DNA of 19,169 nt, from positions 1-19,169 of the forward strand of contig DVGT01000055.1 of assembly GCA_018712555.1 (NCBI GenBank), given 5' to 3'. Of this stretch, positions 6,984-13,734 are shown in pieces. The position numbers and the translations under genes are program-made. The notes under the pieces are model-generated. The model saw only the letters and a program-made list of their open reading frames with translations. It ran no database searches and was not told the origin of the DNA. Every line of letters begins with the position of its first letter. The stretch's first letter is position 1. The stretch is from Faecimorpha stercoravium (GTDB lineage: Bacteria > Bacillota > Clostridia > Lachnospirales > Bianqueaceae).

Positions 6984-8150
6984 ATGAAAAAAGTTCGTTT
7001 TGGTGTCATCGGTATCGGAAACATGGGAACCAGCCATAGTGAAAAACTGGATCGCGGAATCGTACCAGAGATTGAACTGACCGCCGTCTGTGATCTGAAA
7101 GAGGATCGTTGCCAATGGGCCAGAGAACATCTGAGTTCTTCTGTCCAGGTCTATCAGGATCCTGAGGAAATGATGACCAAGGCGCCGCTGGACGCCGTGA
7201 TCGTAGCGACTCCTCATTATGATCATCCCAAACTCGTCATGGATGCATTTCGCCATGGTCTGCACGCTATCACCGAAAAGCCCGCGGGCGTTTATACGGC
7301 TGCCGTACGAGAGATGAACGAAGCCGCCAAGAAGAGTGGAAAGCTTTTTGGTATCATGTACAACCAGCGCACCAATCCGGTCTACGCAAAAGTCAAGGAA
7401 CTCCTGGCCAGTGGAGAGATGGGAGAGATCAAGCGTGTCGTATGGCTGATCACGAACTGGTACCGTTCACAGAGTTATTATAATTCCGGTGGATGGAGAG
7501 CTACCTGGGAAGGAGAAGGCGGCGGCGTGCTGCTGAATCAGTGCCCTCACAACCTGGATTTGCTGCAGTGGATTGCGGGAATGCCATGTGGCGTGCGTGC
7601 TTTCATGAAGTATGGTTGTCATCGGGATATCGAAGTCGAAAACGATGTGACGGCTTATCTGGAATACCCGAATGGCGCCACGGGTCTTTTTGTCACCTCC
7701 ACGCACGAGACACCGGGAACAAACCGGCTGGAGATTTCCGGTGATCGCGGTAAGATTGTCGTAGAAAATAACAAGATCACTTTCTTCCGTACCCGTATCG
7801 GAGAAACAGAGTTTAACCAGACATGGACTGGCGGTTTTGGGTCTCCCGAATATTGGCAGATCCCGATCGAACCGGCTAAGGCTCCTGCGCTCACGGAACA
7901 CATGGGAATCTTCGCGAATTTTGCTTCTGCTATTTTACACGGAACGCCGCTCCTGGCACCGGGTGAAGAAGGTATTCTGGGGCTATCCATCTCCAATGCC
8001 ATGCATCTGTCCGATTGGACCGGCCAAATGGTTGACCCCATGCATCTGGACGAGGCACTGTTCAAACAATTGCTGGATGAACGAATCGCCGCTTCTACGA
8101 TGCATAAAGAAGATGTGAATGTGACATTGGATGTCACCGGGACGCATTAA
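6984..8150 (+). CDS. Gfo/Idh/MocA-family NAD(P)-dependent oxidoreductase
   Basis: This encodes 388 residues. An N-terminal Rossmann fold carries G-V-I-G-I-G-N-M-G (7-15), an acidic residue ends strand 2 (C-D-L-K), and the family signature E-K-P-A-G (98-102) contains the conserved Lys99. The C-terminal alpha/beta domain contains E-G-G-G-V-L-L-N-Q-C-P-H-N-L-D (178-192), where H189 and D192 are the likely catalytic and substrate residues. The family oxidises or reduces hydroxyls of sugars, inositols and glycosides. The ATG directly follows the preceding TAA, with GGAGGG upstream, so it is the last gene of the operon before the terminator at 8173-8219. With two isomerase-like barrels, a 3-keto-sugar type pathway is plausible but not proven. 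Confidence 0.92.
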   Translation: MKKVRFGVIGIGNMGTSHSEKLDRGIVPEIELTAVCDLKEDRCQWAREHLSSSVQVYQDPEEMMTKAPLDAVIVATPHYDHPKLVMDAFRHGLHAITEKPAGVYTAAVREMNEAAKKSGKLFGIMYNQRTNPVYAKVKELLASGEMGEIKRVVWLITNWYRSQSYYNSGGWRATWEGEGGGVLLNQCPHNLDLLQWIAGMPCGVRAFMKYGCHRDIEVENDVTAYLEYPNGATGLFVTSTHETPGTNRLEISGDRGKIVVENNKITFFRTRIGETEFNQTWTGGFGSPEYWQIPIEPAKAPALTEHMGIFANFASAILHGTPLLAPGEEGILGLSISNAMHLSDWTGQMVDPMHLDEALFKQLLDERIAASTMHKEDVNVTLDVTGTH

Positions 8151-8172
8151 AGCGGACGGAGATCTACTGCGA

Positions 8173-8219
8173 AAAAATCCGGCGTCTTCTCGGTTTCGAG
8201 AGTAGGACGCCGGATTTTT
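8173..8219. terminator. Strong bidirectional terminator
   Basis: A perfect 14-bp inverted repeat, AAAAATCCGGCGTC (8173-8186) and GACGCCGGATTTTT (8206-8219), has a 19-base loop. The A-tract and T-tract make it work on both strands. It closes the rightward sugar operon and the leftward M42 gene. Confidence 0.93.
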
Positions 8220-8228
8220 GTACTGCAT

Positions 8229-9302
8229 TTATAAACTTCCTAACAACTCAGGTGTCAGGGCTTTTACGATCTCTATCACAGCCTGAGCAGCCTGCTCCAG
8301 ATCCTGCATGGCTGCGAAACCTTGTGGTGTATGGACATACCGACTCGGAATCGAAATCGTGATGGAAGGAATTCCCTTTTGCATCGAATGGTATACGCCG
8401 CCGTTCGTTCCTCCTCCACTCCGTACAGCGACCTGCAGCGGAATCTCCTTGGCTTGGCATACATTCATCGCAAAATGTGCCAGCCCTGGATGCGTAATCA
8501 TAGACACATCCATCAGACGAATCATTGGTCCCTTCTTCATGGCGGACTGCACTGCGTAGTCCGGTGTGAAGGTATCATCCGCAGGACACCCTTCGAATCC
8601 CAGTGTAATCACTGGATCCACACGTCTGGCCGCTACACGGGCACCGCGGCCTCCGACTTCTTCCTGACTGGACAAAACGCCAATCACATCCACTGCCAGC
8701 TCCTCATCTGCTAACGCTTTCATCGCCTTCAAAAGGGCAAGACAGCCGACACGACAGTCAAATGCTTTTCCCGTCATAATCCCGCGCACAGGATCCTGCT
8801 GAAAGGATACCGCAGGCGCCACCGGATCTCCTACCTGAACCCCAAAGACCTCTTTGGCCTCCTGATCCGACACCGCGCCGATATCTATCACCATGTCCTG
8901 AATATGCGGCATTTGATTGGCCTCTTCCTTTGTCATAAAGTGTACCGGTTTCGCTGCCACAATCCCTGGAATATATTCTCCCCTCTGATTCCGTACATAC
9001 ACCTTGGTACCCGGAATCGAGGATTCGTTCCAACTTCCCAGCGGAAGAAACTGCAGTGTACCGTTGGGCTTGATGAACTGTACCATAAACCCTACTTCAT
9101 CACTATGCGCATCCAGCATAATCAGAGGTTTATCTCCTGTGTTGGATCGCCGTTTGATATAAAGATTACGAATGTTATCCTCTTCTACATCCGCAAACTC
9201 CTGGGCATACTCCCGGGCTACTGCCGTGACATCTTCTTCAAATCCAGAGGGCCCAAATGCGTTGGACAGTCGTTCCATCCATCTGAGATCTTCCTGATTC
9301 AA
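8229..9302 (-). CDS. M42-family metalloaminopeptidase
   Basis: This encodes a 357-residue dinuclear-metal aminopeptidase of the TET/glutamyl-aminopeptidase family, expected to form large cytosolic complexes that trim peptides. Motifs: A-H-S-D-E-V-G-F (65-72; metal ligand H66, D68), G-K-A-F-D-C-R-V-G (178-186; bridging D182), S-S-Q-E-E-V-G-G (211-218; catalytic E214 and ligand E215) and S-R-Y-V-H-T-P (320-326; H324). E237 in G-F-E-G-C-P sits where Asp is usual. The start is TTG at 9302, with GAGGAGG seven bases upstream. The TTGA overlap means the AraC gene's stop is shared with this start, so translation is probably coupled. Some relatives were named endoglucanases, but the peptidase assignment is better supported. 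Confidence 0.92.
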   Translation of the reverse strand: MNQEDLRWMERLSNAFGPSGFEEDVTAVAREYAQEFADVEEDNIRNLYIKRRSNTGDKPLIMLDAHSDEVGFMVQFIKPNGTLQFLPLGSWNESSIPGTKVYVRNQRGEYIPGIVAAKPVHFMTKEEANQMPHIQDMVIDIGAVSDQEAKEVFGVQVGDPVAPAVSFQQDPVRGIMTGKAFDCRVGCLALLKAMKALADEELAVDVIGVLSSQEEVGGRGARVAARRVDPVITLGFEGCPADDTFTPDYAVQSAMKKGPMIRLMDVSMITHPGLAHFAMNVCQAKEIPLQVAVRSGGGTNGGVYHSMQKGIPSITISIPSRYVHTPQGFAAMQDLEQAAQAVIEIVKALTPELLGSL

Positions 9303-10246
9303 GATGATTCCTCCTCTTTTTTATCCTCTTTTTTGAGCGCTATATTCAGAGCTCTCTCTCTGTCCTCATATTGGCGTTCTGTCTTTCGATAATTTAATGG
9401 GGACTCTCCAGAGATCTTTCGAAACACACGGCCAAAGTGCGTCATCGTGCCAAAGCCAACCATCTCCGCGATCTGTGCTACCGGATAGCTGGTCTTGTAC
9501 AGGAGCCTCTGTGCTTCCTTGATTCGAATATTACTCAGGTACTCCACAAAAGTGAAACCTGTTACTTCCTTAAATGCATGACTTAGATAAAACTTACTGA
9601 TAAAGAATTCCTGCGCCACACTCTCCAGAGACAGATTCTCTGCATAGTGTGTGTTGATGTAGTTTAAAATCTCAAAAATCCGCTTATTGGCTTTGCGCAG
9701 CGAATCCTCCGCCTTTTTGCGCCATGCGACTCGATTCCGAGCCGCGAAAATCAGAATCTGCAGTACATAATTACGCACCTGCAGTTCGTAACCTGTTTCC
9801 TTCTGCCGTATTTCCTGATACATGCGGCCTACCAGGTCATCCATATATTCCTTATCCTCACCCTTGAAAGATAGGATCAGGCTGCCCTCTTGAAACAGTT
9901 CAGACAAGAGCTCCTTAAAATGACCGGATCGATCCGGAATCATATGATCGTAGACATTCATCAGCACGCGGTAATGGAACTTTTCCATAGTTTCCAGCGT
10001 ACGGTGCAGTTCTCTTTTGTCCACCAAAACCAGGTCTCCTGCCTTGACATAATACGTATTATCCTTGATGAAGTAATACCGGCTGCCGCCCAAAAGATAA
10101 TATACTTCATAGAAGTTATGAAAATGTTGATTGGCCATTGTGTAAGATCCGCTTCGCTGTGCAAACGCGATCATGGTACCGTCCGGATCTGAATAGGAAC
10201 AATTGTTTTCGTAATCGGTTTCCAATACCTGTTCTTTTTCCACCAT
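9299..10246 (-). CDS. AraC-family transcriptional regulator with cupin sensor
   Basis: This encodes 315 residues: an N-terminal AraC-type cupin (about 35-85, with H-F-H-N-F-Y-E-V and A-G-D-L-V-L-V), a helical linker (130-180) and a double helix-turn-helix (about 190-290). The latter ends in V-G-F-G-T-M-T-H-F-G-R-V-F-R-K-I-S-G-E-S-P, the classic AraC/XylS signature. The tail is Lys/Glu-rich. ATG 10246 has AGAGGAG upstream. It is translated in an overlapping pair with the M42 peptidase. Such regulators usually sense a sugar or small metabolite, so it may control the sugar operon 5332-8150 across the terminator rather than a peptide response. Its own leader is elaborate: promoter, palindrome and terminator-like hairpin. 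Confidence 0.93.
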   Translation of the reverse strand: MVEKEQVLETDYENNCSYSDPDGTMIAFAQRSGSYTMANQHFHNFYEVYYLLGGSRYYFIKDNTYYVKAGDLVLVDKRELHRTLETMEKFHYRVLMNVYDHMIPDRSGHFKELLSELFQEGSLILSFKGEDKEYMDDLVGRMYQEIRQKETGYELQVRNYVLQILIFAARNRVAWRKKAEDSLRKANKRIFEILNYINTHYAENLSLESVAQEFFISKFYLSHAFKEVTGFTFVEYLSNIRIKEAQRLLYKTSYPVAQIAEMVGFGTMTHFGRVFRKISGESPLNYRKTERQYEDRERALNIALKKEDKKEEESS

Positions 10247-10257
10247 AGTCTCCTCTG

Positions 10258-10290
10258 AAAAAAGACCGGCTGCCTGTAAAGACAGCCGGT
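10258..10290 (-). terminator. Terminator-like hairpin in the AraC leader
   Basis: On the minus strand ACCGGCTG (10290-10283) and CAGCCGGT (10272-10265) form an 8-bp GC-rich stem, followed by CTTTTTT (10264-10258). The AraC ribosome site begins only a few bases later. It would terminate read-through from the M18 gene, and also any transcript from the AraC promoter, so it may act as an attenuator. Confidence 0.75.
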
Positions 10291-10297
10291 AAAATGG

Positions 10298-10326
10298 TTT
10301 AATAAGAAACGGGGATTCTTATTAAA
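10298..10326 (-). repeat. 11-bp inverted repeat in the AraC leader
   Basis: TTTAATAAGAA (10298-10308) and TTCTTATTAAA (10316-10326) form a perfect hairpin with a 7-base loop in the AraC leader RNA, between the palindromic operator and the terminator-like stem. It could be a protein site or part of a leader structure. Confidence 0.6.
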
Positions 10327-10339
10327 ACGAGGTGAGCAA

Positions 10340-10360
10340 TTCTATCGCATTGCGATAGAA
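10340..10360. promoter_or_regulatory. Palindromic operator at the AraC start site
   Basis: A perfect palindrome has arms TTCTATCGCA (10340-10349) and TGCGATAGAA (10351-10360) around one central base. It begins about 3 bases downstream of the predicted transcription start, the standard place for a repressor site. The binding protein is not recognised. Confidence 0.7.
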
Positions 10361-10369
10361 GACATTTGT

Positions 10370-10398
10370 AGTATAGCATTGCCATCTCGGTCTGTCAA
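10370..10398 (-). promoter_or_regulatory. Consensus sigmaA promoter of the AraC-M42 operon
   Basis: A perfect TTGACA (10398-10393) and a near-perfect TATACT (10375-10370) are 17 bases apart. The predicted start is near 10363, giving a leader of about 115 bases before the AraC ATG. Confidence 0.85.
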
Positions 10399-10429
10399 GC
10401 TTTTTGCATTTGTTTTTTTCTCTTTTTTA

Positions 10430-11809
10430 TTATACTCTCGTCAGAAAGACCTTATAAGCACGATATGCCTCATATATGTCTGCCTTCGATGCAATCTCGA
10501 AAGGAGCGTGCATACTATGCAGCGGGATTCCCATATCAATCACATCCATGGACATCTGTGCGGGAATATAGGCGATCGTTCCGCCGCCGCCCTGGTCTAC
10601 CTTCCCCAGTTCTCCCATCTGGAATGCGATGCCTTCTTCATCAAACAATTTTCGAAGCTGCGCAATGTATTCGGCGGAAGCATCATTGGATCCGCTCTTT
10701 CCTCTGGAACCCGTGTACTTGAAGAATGCGGGACCATAGCCAAAGAACGGCGTATTATTCTTTTCACTGACAGAGGGGAAGTTGGGATCGAACGCAGCCG
10801 ACACATCGGAAGACAGCATCTTAGACGCAGCCAATGCCCGGCGCAGCTTCATTTCTGAATAGGTGCCGCAGCACTCCATCACTTCCGCAATGACATTCTC
10901 AAAGAATCGAGAATGCATACCGGTAGCTCCTACGCTTCCGATTTCCTCCTTATCCGTCAACACGGTGACAACGGTCCGGTCCGTCTTAGGACAATCCATC
11001 ATTGCCATAAAAGATGTGTAGCCGCATACTCTGTCATCGTGACCATATCCCATGATCATGCTTCGATCCAGTCCATAGTCTCTGGCCTCTCCGGCAGGAA
11101 CGATCTCCAGTTCTGAAGAGAGGAAGTCTTCCTCTTCCATACCGTATTTCTCCGCTAACAGCTTCAAAATATGACGCTTTACCGGATTCTCTCCTTCATC
11201 CTCGTCCGGAATGCTGCCGATGCAGACATTCAGATCTTCGCCGCCAAAGGCCTCTCCCAGCTTCTTGACAGCCTGATCCTTCCCCAGATGCGGCAGAATA
11301 TCGGAAATACCCAGAACCGGATCTGACGGATCTTCTCCCAAAACGACTTCCTGCGTGGTTCCATCCTTCTTTACAATGACGCCATGTAATGCCAACGGCA
11401 GCGTAACCCACTGGAACTTCTTGATGCCGCCATAATAGTGTGTCTTCAGCATGGCCAGTCCAGAATCCTCATACAACGGATTCGGCTTTAAATCCAGGCG
11501 GGGAGAATCGATATGGGCTCCCAGAATATTGATTCCTTCTTCTATGGGCTTCTCTCCTACCTGTACCAGCACCAGCATCTTTCCACGATTGACCGCGTAT
11601 ACTTTATCTCCCGGCTTGAGCGTCTTCTTGCTCGCGATCACCTCGTCGAGATCCTCATATCCATAGGACTTGGCCTGCTTTACCATTTCCGTAACGCATT
11701 CGCGTTCTGTTTTGCAAGCCGACAGGTGGTCCTTATATCCTTCACAAAATTCCGTCATCGCTGTCTTTTGCTCCGGTGTATAAGTTTCCCAAAGCGTTTT
11801 TTTGCTCAT
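10430..11809 (-). CDS. M18-family aminopeptidase
   Basis: This encodes a 459-residue aspartyl-type zinc aminopeptidase (clan MH) that forms cytosolic tetrahedral complexes. Metal and catalytic motifs are all present: G-A-H-I-D-S-P-R-L-D-L-K-P (97-109; H99), Y-G-H-D-D-R (255-260; bridging D258), D-K-E-E-I-G-S (286-292; E288/E289), S-S-D-V-S-A-A-F-D-P (333-342; D335) and P-L-H-S-M-H-A-P-F-E (429-438). Length is normal for the family. ATG 11809 is preceded by AGAGGAGG. It has its own promoter, divergent from the fumarase promoter, and probably ends at the hairpin 10258-10290. It neighbours a second, unrelated-subfamily aminopeptidase (M42), suggesting complementary peptide trimming. Confidence 0.94.
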   Translation of the reverse strand: MSKKTLWETYTPEQKTAMTEFCEGYKDHLSACKTERECVTEMVKQAKSYGYEDLDEVIASKKTLKPGDKVYAVNRGKMLVLVQVGEKPIEEGINILGAHIDSPRLDLKPNPLYEDSGLAMLKTHYYGGIKKFQWVTLPLALHGVIVKKDGTTQEVVLGEDPSDPVLGISDILPHLGKDQAVKKLGEAFGGEDLNVCIGSIPDEDEGENPVKRHILKLLAEKYGMEEEDFLSSELEIVPAGEARDYGLDRSMIMGYGHDDRVCGYTSFMAMMDCPKTDRTVVTVLTDKEEIGSVGATGMHSRFFENVIAEVMECCGTYSEMKLRRALAASKMLSSDVSAAFDPNFPSVSEKNNTPFFGYGPAFFKYTGSRGKSGSNDASAEYIAQLRKLFDEEGIAFQMGELGKVDQGGGGTIAYIPAQMSMDVIDMGIPLHSMHAPFEIASKADIYEAYRAYKVFLTRV

Positions 11810-11858
11810 GACTTCATACCTCCTCTATGATCCATTGGACAATATCCGTCCATCTTCT

Positions 11859-11887
11859 AGTATAAGCCCAAATGAAAAATAACGCAA
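11859..11887 (-). promoter_or_regulatory. Promoter of the M18 aminopeptidase gene
   Basis: TTGCGT (11887-11882) and TATACT (11864-11859) are 17 bases apart on the minus strand, about 50 bases upstream of the ATG. Confidence 0.7.
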
Positions 11888-11909
11888 TACCGATTTCCAT
11901 AAACTCATC

Positions 11910-11938
11910 TTGCGATTTGCAGAACTTGCGTGTATAAT
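11910..11938 (+). promoter_or_regulatory. Promoter of the fumarase operon
   Basis: TTGCGA (11910-11915) and a perfect TATAAT (11933-11938) are 17 bases apart, giving a leader of about 30 bases before the alpha-subunit ATG. TTGC recurs three times (11910, 11917 and 11926) at roughly 7-9 base steps, possibly a regulator site. Confidence 0.75.
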
Positions 11939-11974
11939 GAATCCGAATACCATACTTTAGAAAAGAGGGATGAG

Positions 11975-12817
11975 ATGCGAGAGATTGCATGGAATACGAT
12001 CCGAGATACCGTTGCGCAGTTGGCGATTCGGGCCAATACGGTACTGGATACAAAAGTAGAAGAGGCGATACGCCAGGCAAGGACGACAGAAGAGTCGCCG
12101 GTGGGGCTTGCTATTCTCGACCAGCTTCTGGAAAACAGCCAGATTGCCCGGGAGACGGCCACTCCCATCTGTCAGGACACGGGGCTTGCTGTCGTTTTCG
12201 TGACCATTGGACAGGAAGTTCATATCACAGGAGGAAGCTTGGAGGAGGCGATTCACGCGGGAGTTGCCAAAGGGTATACCGAGGGTTATCTTCGTAAGTC
12301 TGTGGTGCGGGATCCGCTGGATCGGGTGAACACGGGAGATAATACGCCAGCCATCATCCATTATAAAATCGTACCCGGCGATACGTTCCTCATCACCGTT
12401 GCTCCCAAAGGAATCGGCAGTGAAAACATGAGTCGTATTTTTATGCTCAAACCCTCTCAAGGCCTTGCTGGAATTCGTCAGGCTGTTTTAGATACGGTTC
12501 TTTCTGCCGGCAGTAATGCCTGTCCGCCTCTTGTCATCGGCGTGGGCGTCGGAGGCAATTTTGAAAAATGCGCGCAATTAGCAAAAGAAGCTTTATTGCG
12601 GCCTATTGGTCAGTATTCTCAGGACCCAGCCTGGGCACAGATCGAAAAAGATCTGCTTCTTGCTGTCAACGATCTGGGGATCGGGCCACAGGGCTTTGGC
12701 GGACGTACCACAGCACTCTGGCTGGCTGTGGAAACCTATCCTACCCATATCGGCGGTATGCCGGTGGCCGTGAATATCAATTGCCACGTGGCTCGGCACG
12801 AATCCGCGTCATTATAA
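11975..12817 (+). CDS. fumA: Class I fumarate hydratase, alpha subunit
   Basis: This encodes 280 residues, the N-terminal (Fe-S) subunit of the heterodimeric oxygen-sensitive fumarase that interconverts fumarate and malate in the cytosol. Three cysteines fit the [4Fe-4S] ligands: C66 (P-I-C-Q-D-T-G), C183 (N-A-C-P-P) and C199 (E-K-C-A). Other hallmarks are G-D-N-T-P (121-125), A-P-K-G-I-G-S-E-N (143-151) and G-F-G-G-R-T-T-A (240-247). ATG 11975 has GAGGG five bases upstream. Fifteen further in-frame codons lie upstream, but they overlap the -10 region. The beta gene follows after 12 bases. L(+)-tartrate dehydratase is the close alternative; paired gene structure and metabolism favour fumarase. 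Confidence 0.92.
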   Translation: MREIAWNTIRDTVAQLAIRANTVLDTKVEEAIRQARTTEESPVGLAILDQLLENSQIARETATPICQDTGLAVVFVTIGQEVHITGGSLEEAIHAGVAKGYTEGYLRKSVVRDPLDRVNTGDNTPAIIHYKIVPGDTFLITVAPKGIGSENMSRIFMLKPSQGLAGIRQAVLDTVLSAGSNACPPLVIGVGVGGNFEKCAQLAKEALLRPIGQYSQDPAWAQIEKDLLLAVNDLGIGPQGFGGRTTALWLAVETYPTHIGGMPVAVNINCHVARHESASL

Positions 12818-12829
12818 GGAGGCCATCCC

Positions 12830-13381
12830 ATGAAACATATTACCACACCCTTTACCGAATCGGTCGTACGAGATCTCACATCCGGTGATACGGTCCTGAT
12901 CAGCGGGACGATCTATACCGCGCGGGACGCCGCGCATAAGCGTCTGTGCGAAGCCATTGCGGAAGGTCGGCCTCTTCCCTTTGATCTTCAGGATGCCGTG
13001 ATCTATTATGTGGGACCCACTCCTCCTAAACCGGGACAGGTCATCGGCGCGGCTGGCCCTACTACCAGCGGTCGGATGGATGCCTATGCTCCCACACTCA
13101 TGGAACAGGGCTTGCGAGGCATGATTGGAAAGGGAGAACGTTCCCAGGCCGTCATCGACAGTATAAAAGACCATACTGCCGTTTATCTGGCGGCTACCGG
13201 CGGTGCGGGCGCCCTTCTTTCCCACTGCATTCTGGAAAGTGAAACCATTGCCTATGAGGATCTGGGTACCGAAGCCATCCGAAAGCTCACTGTCAAAGAT
13301 TTTCCTGCCACTGTCGTCATCGATTGTCAGGGAAACGATCTGTATCAGACAGCGCCTGCCGCATATCGGCGGAACGCATAA
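12830..13381 (+). CDS. fumB: Class I fumarate hydratase, beta subunit
   Basis: This encodes 183 residues, the C-terminal subunit of the two-subunit class I fumarase. It supplies substrate-binding and catalytic residues to the alpha subunit's Fe-S cluster. Hallmarks: G-T-I-Y-T-A-R-D-A-A-H (26-36), Y-Y-V-G-P-T-P-P (59-66), G-P-T-T-S-G-R-M-D (76-84), I-G-K-G (99-102) and A-A-T-G-G-A-G-A-L (121-129). AAGGAGG precedes the ATG. It is co-transcribed with the alpha gene and followed by a clear terminator. The gene symbol refers to the subunit, not the E. coli isozyme FumB. Confidence 0.92.
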   Translation: MKHITTPFTESVVRDLTSGDTVLISGTIYTARDAAHKRLCEAIAEGRPLPFDLQDAVIYYVGPTPPKPGQVIGAAGPTTSGRMDAYAPTLMEQGLRGMIGKGERSQAVIDSIKDHTAVYLAATGGAGALLSHCILESETIAYEDLGTEAIRKLTVKDFPATVVIDCQGNDLYQTAPAAYRRNA

Positions 13382-13393
13382 TGCTCTTTATGG

Positions 13394-13427
13394 AAGAGGA
13401 ATATCGTCATTATGATATTCCTCTTTT
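13394..13427 (+). terminator. Terminator of the fumarase operon
   Basis: A perfect 12-bp stem, AAGAGGAATATC (13394-13405) and GATATTCCTCTT (13414-13425), has an 8-base loop and is followed by TTGTG. The distal arm and following bases (CTCTTTTGTGTTATG, 13421-13435) reappear at 16567-16581, marking the left edge of the lipoprotein-locus duplication. Confidence 0.85.
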
Positions 13428-13542
13428 GTGTTATGATGGACACTTGCGTATACTTTTCTGTCTAGAAAAGGCCCTGATTGGCCTAGGCTTTCAAAAACGC
13501 TGTAAAGTCATTGAATTGTAATAATAATTAATGATTCTGTTA

Positions 13543-13571
13543 TTGTGTTTTAGGCAATTTCCGAATATACT
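13543..13571 (+). promoter_or_regulatory. Promoter of the lipoprotein operon (genes 1-3)
   Basis: TTGTGT (13543-13548) and TATACT (13566-13571) are 17 bases apart. Hexamers and spacing are conserved in the duplicated copy at 16691-16719 although flanking bases differ, which supports function. The predicted leader is about 155 bases. Confidence 0.7.
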
Positions 13572-13599
13572 AAAACTAGAAAGAAACTCATCCAAAGAT

Positions 13600-13646
13600 G
13601 CGATTGTGGAGAGTTAAAAAATTTTACTCCCTTTTTCTGCAATCGC
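13600..13646 (+). ncRNA. Leader RNA hairpin, copy 1
   Basis: GCGATTGTGGA (13600-13610) pairs with TCTGCAATCGC (13636-13646) over 11 bp, including two G-U pairs. A smaller A/T-rich stem lies inside the loop. In the copy at 16748-16794 the same two positions are Watson-Crick pairs, so pairing is kept despite base changes. It is a 5'-UTR structural element of unknown role. Confidence 0.5.
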
Positions 13647-13734
13647 CGCATATCTTTCCTGGGTTTCCTTGGAACCGTTTCTCCGCGGATATTTACCGCA
13701 TTCTTGCATTCTCAAATTGATGGAGGTGTTGATT

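Larger units (their letters stand above)
13487..13734 (+). repeat. Duplicated upstream region, copy 1
   Basis: This non-coding stretch of about 248 bases upstream of lipoprotein gene 1 reappears with few changes at 16633-16882 upstream of gene 4. It carries a promoter, an RNA hairpin and the ribosome site. The last 70 or so bases are almost identical in the two copies. Confidence 0.9.

Noticed and set aside
7655..8137. 160-codon minus-strand frame over the oxidoreductase
   Set aside because: It is a shadow of a gene with full family motifs and has no family signature or ribosome site.
11957..12460. 167-codon minus-strand frame over fumA
   Set aside because: It lies opposite a clearly identified fumarase subunit and shows no recognisable domain.
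13324..13521. 65-codon plus-strand frame after fumB
   Set aside because: It starts inside fumB, passes through the terminator hairpin and has no ribosome site.
13660..13700. TTGGAACCG in the lipoprotein leader suggesting a T-box
   Set aside because: The conserved T-box core and a following terminator are absent and the downstream gene is not related to amino acid supply.
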